Origin: a virus
Strand: one strand, 5' to 3'
Virus record (IMG/VR): IMGVR_UViG_3300045738_001474
Location: 1-29,391 of that record
DNA length: 29,391 nt
The notes beneath the pieces were generated by a model. The model was given only the letters and a program-made list of their open reading frames with translations, was not told the origin of the DNA and searched no databases. Shown piece by piece: positions 21,670 through 28,578 of this stretch. Both the position numbers and the translations under genes were made by a program. Numbering within the stretch: position 1 is the first letter of the stretch; every line of letters begins with the position of its first letter.

Positions 21670-23760
21670 TTAATCGGGACTGATAACCCATTTATTTGTG
21701 CCCTTGGCGGGGGCTCTGCGTATCCAGGAAACCCCCTTGTCGTGCATGTTTCGCAAGCCCCACCCAAGTTTTTTCGGGGTGACGTCCTTGATGAGTACGC
21801 GGACTCCTTCCATTCGATCGAGCAGGACGAGGAGCTCGGAGCTCGTGCCCTCCCACTCCTCGAGTTCGTTTTTGTCGAGCCACTTCTCTCTGAAAATCTG
21901 AAGGAACTCCACGATGTGAGCATAGCTTGCGTCAGCCATCCAGAGAGCTTCAATGTCCTTGTTCAAGTAGGCCTTCACGCCGAACCGCAGCTCCACCATA
22001 TCCTCGGGAACCTCGATGGAGTTGAGGTAACTGGCGAAATGGGGAAGCTCTTTGTGTAAAGTATTAGTAAAGCCCGAGAAAAAACCCTTGAACTTACGGC
22101 ACTGAAAAATCATGAGTTTGTCCCTCACTGACATCTCGAGATCGGGTAACAACTGTAGTGATGTCGCGTCTTGGTTGAGCGTGACGCTTATCCTGCCTCT
22201 CCACCGTACCCTGCCGGGCTTCTTGAACTTGCCGTTGACAGAGAACTCATCGTTGGCAACGAACTCTTTTATCTTCGAAGTGAAGGCTATCCGGGCCTGA
22301 GGATTGGCGGTAGGGGCCTCATCGTCGACTGTAAGTAAGCCAAATTCATACAAGTAGTCGTTAAATTCAGTTTTACTGCATAAATACTCCGATGCTTTTA
22401 TGTGACCACCGAATAAGTTTCCTAAAATTTGCGTGTTCCAAAGTGTTTTTCCGCAGTTAGGTGGGCCGACTAAAAACTGTGCATGTCCCGACGCGGGGTG
22501 CCCGGCCCTCGCATTTCGATACGCCCAGCCGAGCCACGCCAACTCGTACTTGAGTTGCTCCTCACCGAACATGGTCTCCGCCCAGTCCGCAATAACTGGG
22601 AACTTCTCACCCCACTTCGCCACACCATCGGCAGGAGCCAAGGGAGTTATGGTCGAGGTGTTGAAGTATCGCTTGTTGCCGAGAGGTACTATGTGTTCCT
22701 TTATGAACACAAACGGCACGGCGGCTTCGACTCTCTTCTCGTTGTGGATCTGGAACAGAGCCCGCTCAACCTCGGAAAGGTTTTCATGCCGACCTCGACG
22801 ATTGTCGAGAGAACACCGAGCTCGAAGGTCGAGGGTAGCCTCCTCTTTAGTGGCGGCTAGGAAAGTTCCATTGTCCATGCGTACGAAGTACTGCTTGCCG
22901 TCGAACCAGTAGCGCTCGATGGCGGCACCTATCCGACCCATCTCGAACTGTGCTACAAACTGGGGGCCAAGAATCTCCGACCATGAGACGAAGGGCTCAG
23001 GCCCGGTGAAACACTGCATGCCCGTGTCTCGAACGACTGCGGCGGTAGTGTTCGTGGCGGTGGAATCCCAGAACCTAGGGCCTCGAGAACCGTCACGGAA
23101 CGCCCCCGGCCAGATGCCGGGATACTGCACTTCGATCTCGGCTTTTATAACCCCCAAGTCAATCTCCGTAGCCTCCTGTGAGAAGTCTGCGCCCGTCGAA
23201 GTTTCGTACTGCCAAAAATGCAGGGTCTTCATCGGGATCGAATCCGGCGAGACCTTTTTCCAGTCATGCCCCGCTAGGAAATAGCGATGCGGGTCGGTCG
23301 AACCCTTGTCGAATCCTCGGGCTAGCTTACTTGCACCCAACTCCTTGACCACTCGGTCGAGGAATCGCTTGGCTATCTTCTTCCCGTGGAACATCACGGG
23401 TTTCTCAAAGAACCATACCGCATGTATCCCTCCGCTGTAGCTTCGGCTGACGTAGCTAAGCGGGTATGCCGACTCGAGGCTTCGGTTTACGAACTCGCCA
23501 ACCTCCTCGTCGGAGAACTTTGCGTCGTAGTCCAGAACTACCCCGTGTATGAAGTGGGGTGAGTTGTTGCCACTCACTCGCTGGCTGGCGTCGAGCCCCT
23601 CGAACACGCTGAATGCACAGTAGTTCGTGTCGGGCTCGGCTGCCCAGTTTTTGAATTGGGCCGTGGTCTCGAACTTGGGAACCTCGAAGGTCTCGTCCCA
23701 GACCGCCTTCCTCTCGACTAGATTAGCCTGAAGGTTCTGTATGGTAAATAACTCATTCAT
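21670..23760 (-). CDS. Primase / SF3 helicase fusion (VapE/DUF5906-like)
   Basis: From the chosen ATG the product is 696 aa. This start overlaps the stop of the 41-aa gene as ATGA and has AAAGGGG 9-10 nt upstream; a longer frame exists but is less likely. N-terminal half: archaeo-eukaryotic primase-type signs, HGVVLDYDAKF (D-x-D, about 76-79) and SYSGGIHAVWFFEKP. C-terminal half: helicase superfamily 3, with Walker A FLVGPPNCGKTLWN (about 427-440), Walker B LLTVDDEAP (about 480) and a sensor-type RISVTLNQD (about 525). It would unwind the phage replication fork and make primers for the adjacent PolA polymerase. Confidence 0.8.
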   Translation of the reverse strand: MNELFTIQNLQANLVERKAVWDETFEVPKFETTAQFKNWAAEPDTNYCAFSVFEGLDASQRVSGNNSPHFIHGVVLDYDAKFSDEEVGEFVNRSLESAYPLSYVSRSYSGGIHAVWFFEKPVMFHGKKIAKRFLDRVVKELGASKLARGFDKGSTDPHRYFLAGHDWKKVSPDSIPMKTLHFWQYETSTGADFSQEATEIDLGVIKAEIEVQYPGIWPGAFRDGSRGPRFWDSTATNTTAAVVRDTGMQCFTGPEPFVSWSEILGPQFVAQFEMGRIGAAIERYWFDGKQYFVRMDNGTFLAATKEEATLDLRARCSLDNRRGRHENLSEVERALFQIHNEKRVEAAVPFVFIKEHIVPLGNKRYFNTSTITPLAPADGVAKWGEKFPVIADWAETMFGEEQLKYELAWLGWAYRNARAGHPASGHAQFLVGPPNCGKTLWNTQILGNLFGGHIKASEYLCSKTEFNDYLYEFGLLTVDDEAPTANPQARIAFTSKIKEFVANDEFSVNGKFKKPGRVRWRGRISVTLNQDATSLQLLPDLEMSVRDKLMIFQCRKFKGFFSGFTNTLHKELPHFASYLNSIEVPEDMVELRFGVKAYLNKDIEALWMADASYAHIVEFLQIFREKWLDKNELEEWEGTSSELLVLLDRMEGVRVLIKDVTPKKLGWGLRNMHDKGVSWIRRAPAKGTNKWVISPD

Positions 23761-23882
23761 GTGCTTAACCCCTTTCTCCAGTCCCACGGGCAGTCGAAGT
23801 TGTTGTTGTCCGGGTCGTCCCATAACTCTGCCAGTGCGAGGCAGGTTAGGGTTTCCACGTCATCGAATTCTAAATTATCCAT
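23757..23882 (-). CDS. 41-aa acidic protein coupled to the primase
   Basis: This short ORF has an ideal GGAG 5 nt before its ATG and overlaps the primase start as ATGA. The product is strongly acidic with an aromatic C-terminal half (MDNLEFDDVETLTC; ELWDDPDNNNFDCPWDWRKG). The tight coupling supports a real gene, perhaps a small replication accessory or DNA mimic. No homologue was recognised. Confidence 0.6.
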   Translation of the reverse strand: MDNLEFDDVETLTCLALAELWDDPDNNNFDCPWDWRKGLST

Positions 23883-23934
23883 TACTCTCCGTAGTTTAAA
23901 GTTGACTAATGCAATACGCTTTGCAATTTAAAAA

Positions 23935-25833
23935 TCACTTGGTGTATACTTTGCTGATCGTTGCCTCCGCTCTGAGTGGAAAACCTGGAGCCCACACCGG
24001 CGGACGGCACATTATCTCTATAATTTTCGCAGACTCTTCGTCCGCTTTTTCCTCGGGCACGGCAATGACTACCTCATCGTGAACATGCATAACTATGTCG
24101 TAACCTTCGTCCTCGAGATTGAGGATAGCCTCGGCCAAAAATTCTCTGGCGTTAGCTTGAATTTCGTTCTCGAAAAGTAGGGGGCCATAGACATAAGACC
24201 TCTTCTTCTCACCCCTAAGGGTCTGGCAGGATGTGCCCGTCAGCTCAGGTCGGATGTTGAAGAACTTGAGCCTGCGCCCAGACATGAGAGGGAAGGCGTA
24301 CTCCTCACTGTTGGCGGCGCAGTGTTTGACTAAATTGTCATGCTGTCGCTGTCGCTGTTGGATCAGGGGATTCGACTGGCGGAAGTCCGACACCTGTATG
24401 TAGGCGTTGACCCAGAGCCTCTTGTCCTCGGCGTTCAGGCGGGGGAATACCTCGGCCTTGGCGGGGTGGTACTTCTCGTTGAACTCCTGAAACCTCAAGG
24501 CATCCGACCTGTTGTAAGGCCTATCCAAGACATCGACCATGCCGAAGGTCTTGACCGTCTCGAGGAAGCGGAACCACCCTGCCCCATAGCCGAGCGCCAG
24601 CACACGAACCTTCGCCAACATGTACATCTGAGGATCCTCCGTCTTCAACTTACCCCCCGTCCAGCCCATGGTGGCGCGGGCGTGGGCTTCGTAAATGTTA
24701 ACCCCCTCCTCTAGGTAGGCTAATGTGTCATGATCTTCCAGTAGATATGCGGTAGTGTGTGGTTCGATGGACGTGAAGTCCACGATGCTCCAGACCTTAC
24801 CCTCGGGTGCCTTGATGAGAGACCTGACGTCGACCCCGTACATAGGTGAACGTGGCAGGTTCTGGACGTTGTTCCCTGCGTCACCACTCCACCTGCCCGT
24901 GTGACCTCCGAAGTATTTCAAATTGTAGGGGATGGTTCCGTCGGGTCGGAGCCTACGCTGAAAGGTTCGTAACCTTTTCAGTTGGGTGTTCATGCGTTGA
25001 TAGTTCTGCATGTGGGCTACGAAAGGGAACTCGTCTCCGTGAAGTCGCATCCATTTCTCAAGCTCGGGATCGTCCTTGGCAAGGGACGTGGGCGGGTCGA
25101 TGTCCTTCTTGCGGCACTCGATGGCGAGAGCCTTCTTGGAGTAGATGACGTAAGGTTTCTTGGTGTCCGGGTCGATCTCCTCGTACCACGGAAGAAGATT
25201 TCTCAGCTCGAACATGTGCTTCTCCAGCTTGTCGAGACTCTCGAGTAAATAGGATTCGTCTATGGGCAGGCCTTTGAAGCCCATCTCCCTAGTGTGGAGG
25301 GAGAGGCGTGCCTCGTTCTCAGGCCACTCCCCACGGCACTTCTTATAAAACTCCCAGCATAACCTAGAATCGTCGAGGCAGTACTGCAAGAGTTCCTTCG
25401 CCTTGTCTTCCGCGATGGCGTCCTCCCAAGACTTGCCCTTCATCCAGTTCCGCATGGTCTTGTCCATCTCGGTGTCGAGTGCGTACTTCACGGCACCTGC
25501 GAGGTTCCTCTGGTAGTGACAGTAGACGGCTAAGTCTGCAGTGCACTCCCACCCCGCGAGGGAGTCCGCGATTTTCCAAGGTACGACCCCCTGCTCCGCG
25601 AGCCTCTCGAACACTACCTGATCGAAGGCGGCGTTGTGGGCGACTAGAGTATGCCCTTTCACTTTATCCCAAGGTGCGTCATTGGGGTGCCCCACCCACT
25701 CGAGGTCGTCGTTCACAAGTGAGACCATGTAGCATTCCCACATGGGGTGGCGGCAGTAGGCGTGAGCGCCCAGAGTTATTATGGAGCAGTCTTTGTCGTA
25801 ATAGGTTTCGAAATCGATGACTGTTGTCGGCAT
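23935..25833 (-). CDS. polA: Family A DNA polymerase with 3'-5' exonuclease
   Basis: The 632-aa product starts at the ATG at 25833, preceded by AAGGA 9 nt upstream; an 18-codon longer frame lacks such a site. Exonuclease motifs: VIDFETYYD (D7, E9), LVAHNAAFDQVVF and YCLDDSRLCWEFY. Polymerase: TGRWSGDAGNNVQNLPR, motif A WSIVDFTSIEPH (about 352), motif B MLAKVRVLALGYGAGW (about 405-418), motif C MHVHDEVVIAVP (about 582). In motif B the position of E. coli Pol I Phe762 is Leu, and that of Arg754 is Tyr. There is no 5'-3' exonuclease domain, as usual for phage PolA. It copies the phage genome together with the adjacent primase-helicase. Confidence 0.92.
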   Translation of the reverse strand: MPTTVIDFETYYDKDCSIITLGAHAYCRHPMWECYMVSLVNDDLEWVGHPNDAPWDKVKGHTLVAHNAAFDQVVFERLAEQGVVPWKIADSLAGWECTADLAVYCHYQRNLAGAVKYALDTEMDKTMRNWMKGKSWEDAIAEDKAKELLQYCLDDSRLCWEFYKKCRGEWPENEARLSLHTREMGFKGLPIDESYLLESLDKLEKHMFELRNLLPWYEEIDPDTKKPYVIYSKKALAIECRKKDIDPPTSLAKDDPELEKWMRLHGDEFPFVAHMQNYQRMNTQLKRLRTFQRRLRPDGTIPYNLKYFGGHTGRWSGDAGNNVQNLPRSPMYGVDVRSLIKAPEGKVWSIVDFTSIEPHTTAYLLEDHDTLAYLEEGVNIYEAHARATMGWTGGKLKTEDPQMYMLAKVRVLALGYGAGWFRFLETVKTFGMVDVLDRPYNRSDALRFQEFNEKYHPAKAEVFPRLNAEDKRLWVNAYIQVSDFRQSNPLIQQRQRQHDNLVKHCAANSEEYAFPLMSGRRLKFFNIRPELTGTSCQTLRGEKKRSYVYGPLLFENEIQANAREFLAEAILNLEDEGYDIVMHVHDEVVIAVPEEKADEESAKIIEIMCRPPVWAPGFPLRAEATISKVYTK

Positions 25834-25988
25834 GTAATTATATCCTTGATTTTGGGTTGTTTGGTAAGACACGTTCGTCTGACCCATTTATAGTAGCCCA
25901 TTCGCGACACACCGCTGATCTCGCAGGAGGCTTTCACGTCTAGGTACTTGGCGAGCTGATGTGCTCTCTGAAAATTCGTAGCTTTCAT
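25779..25988 (-). CDS. Small HTH-like protein, IS3 OrfB N-terminus-like
   Basis: This 69-aa ORF overlaps the start of the polymerase gene by 55 bp, and the polymerase ribosome-binding site lies inside it. Residues about 8-40 (LAKYLDVKASCEISGVSR, then MGYYKWVRR) resemble the short helix-turn-helix found at the start of IS3-family transposase OrfB (C.vlgVSrsgYYkW.kR). No transposase catalytic part follows, so it is a small DNA-binding protein or a relic. It has no clear Shine-Dalgarno sequence; a GC hairpin lies just upstream. A longer frame beginning at 26117 is mostly antisense-type sequence and is not favoured. Confidence 0.45.
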   Translation of the reverse strand: MKATNFQRAHQLAKYLDVKASCEISGVSRMGYYKWVRRTCLTKQPKIKDIITCRQQSSISKPITTKTAP

Positions 25989-25992
25989 TATA

Positions 25993-26008
25993 GGGGGCCG
26001 TAGCCCCC
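25993..26008 (-). terminator. GC hairpin between ssDNA-binding-like and HTH-like genes
   Basis: A perfect 6-bp GC stem (GGGGGC with GCCCCC) with loop CGTA sits 9-24 nt after the stop of the gene ending at 26017. No T run follows, so it may be a weak terminator, a processing site or an mRNA-stabilising end. Confidence 0.35.
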
Positions 26009-26016
26009 AAGCGAAT

Positions 26017-26760
26017 TTACGCAGAGAACTCGGCCAACCACTCCTTGAACTCAGGAGTGTTGATCGCACCCTTCTTGAGCATAGGCACGTAGGTCGTGTT
26101 GCCTGTCTTAAAGGCACGCTTCTCGGTAGTCAACTCAAACGTACCCGTGGTCAACCCCGCTCGGTAGTAGGTACCGGCGGCGGAGATGATGTCCGTGGCG
26201 GCGGAGAAGTACGCTGTGTTGCGCAGTTTCCAGCGAGCGAAGGCGAACTTCTTGTCACCGTGGTCAAACGGGAAGTAGGTCGACGTCTCGTCGTCGCAAG
26301 CGATGCAGACGAGGGCATCAGCCATGGGCTTCCACGTAGGTGCAATGCGTTCACTATCAGGGCCTGAGCTCCAACCAAGCGTACCACCTAGCTCGAGAAC
26401 CTCGGCTTTGGTGTTGACCAAGCGAGGGATCTCGTCAGTGCCCCAAGGAAGGTTTTCCTCGTAGAGTTTGGCGAGGCGGATTACCGTGATGTTCGCGGGT
26501 TGCTTGAGCTTGTACTCGCCGTCGAGTACGAGGTCGCCCTTGGCTAGCCCGTCCACGTCGGACAACTTGCCCATGCCCGAGACGATCTGGACTAGCGGGA
26601 ACTTGATGTCGTCGCTGTCGATGTCTCCGCTGATGCCTGCGGCTGATGCCGTAGACGTGGCGGCCAGCTCGTCGGCAGTGGCGATGATGTCCGTAGTTGA
26701 GATAGTCTCGGCGACTTCCTCGGCGTTTTCGATTTCGGATGTTAATGATGTCTTAGCCAT
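26017..26760 (-). CDS. Putative ssDNA-binding protein
   Basis: The 247-aa product lies between the DUF2800 nuclease and the polymerase, where this cassette normally encodes an ssDNA-binding protein (DUF2815 or gp2.5-like). The first 45 residues are Ala/Thr/Glu-rich and likely disordered. From residue 50 the protein is beta-rich (DIKFPLVQIVSGMGKLSDVD; ITVIRLAKLYEENLPWG; SAAGTYYRAGLTTGTFELTT), which could be an OB fold. The C-terminus (FKEWLAEFSA) ends with aromatic and acidic residues. I do not recognise the exact family, so the role is inferred from position and fold type. Confidence 0.45.
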   Translation of the reverse strand: MAKTSLTSEIENAEEVAETISTTDIIATADELAATSTASAAGISGDIDSDDIKFPLVQIVSGMGKLSDVDGLAKGDLVLDGEYKLKQPANITVIRLAKLYEENLPWGTDEIPRLVNTKAEVLELGGTLGWSSGPDSERIAPTWKPMADALVCIACDDETSTYFPFDHGDKKFAFARWKLRNTAYFSAATDIISAAGTYYRAGLTTGTFELTTEKRAFKTGNTTYVPMLKKGAINTPEFKEWLAEFSA

Positions 26761-26818
26761 AATATAACTTGATCTGATTTGTTTATACTGAGTGTAGTGT
26801 CCTCCGGTGTGGCGGACG

Positions 26819-27775
26819 TTACGTTAGGTTTCTTTGCTTCCTTAGATAAGGTAGCAGAAGCTGATCTTCATCCTCTGGGATGAGGTCGTTTGCAAGTAAC
26901 GCCGACTCTACCGAGGGTCGTGCGTCTTTCTTGGAGCCGTGCGGCAACTTGGTCGCATAGGCTTTGGCGATGTCCGATAGGGATGCCTTGCACACCGACA
27001 TGAATTCCTCGGGGGTGAACTTGTCGGACAGTGCGTTGTACACGTCACCCATTTCTTCGCCCGAAAATTTAGTCGTGGTCTTTCTGTGGTGGAGGGAGTA
27101 ACCCGGAATCTGCTCACCCTCTTGGTGCACCATGCGGAGGGCTTCCTTGCGCACCTGCTTGCCCCAGTTCTCCACCACTCCCGCAACCTCCAGCATCTTC
27201 CCGATCATGACGGGGTCGTCGATGGCGAGGGGATCGAGGTTGTCCCAGAGAGACACCTCGAAATTGGCGGCACCTGCGGCATATTTCTTGGCGAGAGGTA
27301 GTAACTTGGACTGGAGCGCGGGACAGGCGACCCTCTCGCCACAGAACTTGCAGGCCTCGGTGTTGGGGGAGAGATCCTTCTCCTCGGCGAGGGCTCTGAG
27401 TATTATCATCTCAAGCCTCATGAGCATGTCCGTGTAATCGTCCTCTCTGGAGAACGTGTGGGTACTGACCTCATCCCGACGTGGAAGTATGAAGTGAACC
27501 TTCACGGTTTCCGCCCAAGAAAATTTCTGGAAGCACCCCAAGGCGTAGGCTACCCCTTGGATATTTATTTCGGCATCGTCGACACTGTTGTAACCGAACT
27601 TATAGTCAATCATGTCGACGTGGTTGTCGGCATGATGCTCGGCCACTACGTCAGCGGTTCCGAAGATGAATAAACTTTTCATAGAACTTACAGAAGTTGT
27701 CATTGTATTTGAATTCGTATATAGGTATCCGTTTTCGCGAGGAGCACAGCGTCGTGGCGTAGAGCAACCCCTCAT
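26819..27775 (-). CDS. DUF2800/RecB-Cas4-like nuclease, C-terminal catalytic part (frame-broken gene)
   Basis: This part holds the catalytic core of a RecB/Cas4-like PD-(D/E)XK nuclease: FGTADVV, HVDMIDYKFGYNSVDD (D and the D-Y-K pair), NIQGVAYALG (Q-x3-Y) and a Cys cluster CKFCGERVACPAL that may bind an Fe-S cluster or zinc. The N-terminal part is in another frame (27808-28122). Upstream of FGTAD the codons look poor, so the formal ATG at 27775 is doubtful; internal ATGs at 27703 and 27682 exist without good ribosome-binding sites. In related phages this nuclease is one ORF before the ssDNA-binding gene. It may process DNA ends in recombination-dependent replication. Confidence 0.7.
   Translation of the reverse strand: MRGCSTPRRCAPRENGYLYTNSNTMTTSVSSMKSLFIFGTADVVAEHHADNHVDMIDYKFGYNSVDDAEINIQGVAYALGCFQKFSWAETVKVHFILPRRDEVSTHTFSREDDYTDMLMRLEMIILRALAEEKDLSPNTEACKFCGERVACPALQSKLLPLAKKYAAGAANFEVSLWDNLDPLAIDDPVMIGKMLEVAGVVENWGKQVRKEALRMVHQEGEQIPGYSLHHRKTTTKFSGEEMGDVYNALSDKFTPEEFMSVCKASLSDIAKAYATKLPHGSKKDARPSVESALLANDLIPEDEDQLLLPYLRKQRNLT
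27651..27658 (-). repeat. 8-bp direct repeat ACCGCTGA, distal copy
   Basis: The same 8 bp occurs at 27842-27849, 191 bp away, both in the coding phase that reads T-A. Removing 191 bp between copies joins the two DUF2800 frames exactly. Confidence 0.4.
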
Positions 27776-27854
27776 CCTCGGCCACCCCGTCGCAGAGGAC
27801 TACCGAGTTAGAAAGGATAATCGTCAGAGGATAAGCGGTGTTCAGCGGTGTCAT
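27651..27854 (-). CDS. Third-frame ORF inside the DUF2800 gene
   Basis: Between the two DUF2800 parts a third frame is open for 67 codons, from an ATG at 27854 (TTGGAG 7 nt upstream) to a stop inside the ACCGCTGA site. Over its middle about 21 of 23 third positions are G or C, so it looks coding. The peptide (VVLCDGVAEDEGLLYATTL; IPIYEFKYNDNFCKFYEK) is not recognised. It may be a displaced loop of the nuclease (two indels), or a small insert gene. See findings. Confidence 0.4.
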   Translation of the reverse strand: MTPLNTAYPLTIILSNSVVLCDGVAEDEGLLYATTLCSSRKRIPIYEFKYNDNFCKFYEKFIHLRNR

Positions 27855-28122
27855 AACTAATCTCCAATCGTAGTTCTCGGTGAATTTTGTCGGCCTTCTT
27901 GGTGTGGTGGTCGACATAGTCCAGGCACCTACCGACTAAGACCATCTGGTCGTCGTCGCAGGTACTCATATCCCCCGTCTCGCAGGCTTCGTGGAGCAGG
28001 GTGCCCTCCACGGCCACGGGATGGGGCTCGTCATCGTCGGTGTTGCGGAAGCCGGGGCAGATCTCGACGTACTTGAGACTGCTCGGCCCTAGCTTGTGGT
28101 GCTTGGGTTTCTCCTCGCTCAT
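27808..28122 (-). CDS. DUF2800 nuclease, N-terminal part (frame-broken gene)
   Basis: From the ATG at 28122 this frame encodes 104 aa. The start overlaps the previous stop as ATGA and has GGAGGA 7 nt upstream, a strong site. The segment HHKLGPSSLKYVEICPGFRN and then VAVEGTLLHEACETGD are typical of the start of DUF2800 proteins (S...W.. CP..., EGT..H...E), and KIHRELRLEI matches the strand before the catalytic core. The frame then ends at TAA near 27808, before the GTAD motif, which lies in another frame. The break could be real, programmed or an assembly error. Confidence 0.7.
   Translation of the reverse strand: MSEEKPKHHKLGPSSLKYVEICPGFRNTDDDEPHPVAVEGTLLHEACETGDMSTCDDDQMVLVGRCLDYVDHHTKKADKIHRELRLEISYDTAEHRLSSDDYPF
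27842..27849 (-). repeat. 8-bp direct repeat ACCGCTGA, proximal copy
   Basis: This is the partner of the copy at 27651-27658. A tandem partial copy (ACACCGCTGA ACACCGCTTA) lies beside it. Confidence 0.4.
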
Positions 28123-28262
28123 CGCAGTTCCTCCGCATCGCAGAGCCAGCAAGGGCCGTGGCCGGGAGCGGGGCAGACGTGTAGCGTTTTGCTACACTCG
28201 GGGCGTACCGTGGGGCTACAGCCAAAGGTCGTTAGGCTCAGTAGTATTAGTATCTTAATCAT
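28119..28262 (-). CDS. Small Cys-rich lipoprotein-like or secreted protein
   Basis: This 47-aa ORF overlaps the previous gene by 8 bp and the DUF2800 start by ATGA. Its first 14 residues, MIKILILLSLTTFGC, look like a short signal with a weak lipobox (T-F-G-C). The remainder has five Cys and many Pro/Gly (PECSKTLHVCPAPGHGPCW, then LCDAEE). An exported small protein in the replication cluster is odd; an o-spanin-like or host-surface factor is possible. If translation is real it may also be a coupling peptide for the nuclease. Confidence 0.45.
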   Translation of the reverse strand: MIKILILLSLTTFGCSPTVRPECSKTLHVCPAPGHGPCWLCDAEELR

Positions 28263-28578
28263 TTTCTTTATGCTGCTGGGTTACTAGGAGGGCGGAGACC
28301 TCGAAGAGGTCGTTGATCATAATCTGCAAGTGCGCCATGAACTCGACCATGCAAGCCATGTAGACATGCTGGGGGTCGATGTCCTTGAAGTTTGGGTCAC
28401 CCACCTTGGACTTCATCCTCTCGGTTAGGATGTCGGTGACCTGCTTCGCACACTTCTCCAGTCGCTCCTGAAGGGCGGTCGGGAGGTCACCGAAGGAGGT
28501 GAAGGGGGCGTTGGTGAAGTCCTTGCCCTTGCCTGTGTTCTCGGGGCTGGAGCCGTTTGAGTTGATTCTGAATCCCAT
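28255..28578 (-). CDS. Hypothetical protein between helicase and nuclease genes
   Basis: The 107-aa product starts in the TAATG shared with the helicase stop. The first 25 residues are Gly/Ser/Asn-rich; the rest is helical (DLPTALQERLEKCAKQVTD; HVYMACMVEFMAHLQIMIND). No domain was recognised. Its place in the replication cluster suggests a replication or recombination accessory role. Confidence 0.5.
   Translation of the reverse strand: MGFRINSNGSSPENTGKGKDFTNAPFTSFGDLPTALQERLEKCAKQVTDILTERMKSKVGDPNFKDIDPQHVYMACMVEFMAHLQIMINDLFEVSALLVTQQHKEND

Noticed and set aside
25779-26117. Longer (112-aa) form of the small HTH-like gene
   Set aside because: The extra N-terminal part lies antisense-like over the ssDNA-binding gene end and a GC hairpin; the ATG at 25988 fits better.
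27651-27849. Group I or II intron in the DUF2800 gene
   Set aside because: The segment is only 191 bp, too short for a known self-splicing intron core, and no catalytic motifs are visible.
27651-28122. Single frameshift as the explanation of the DUF2800 break
   Set aside because: The first frame stops (27808) before the last frame becomes open, so one shift cannot connect them without passing a stop codon.
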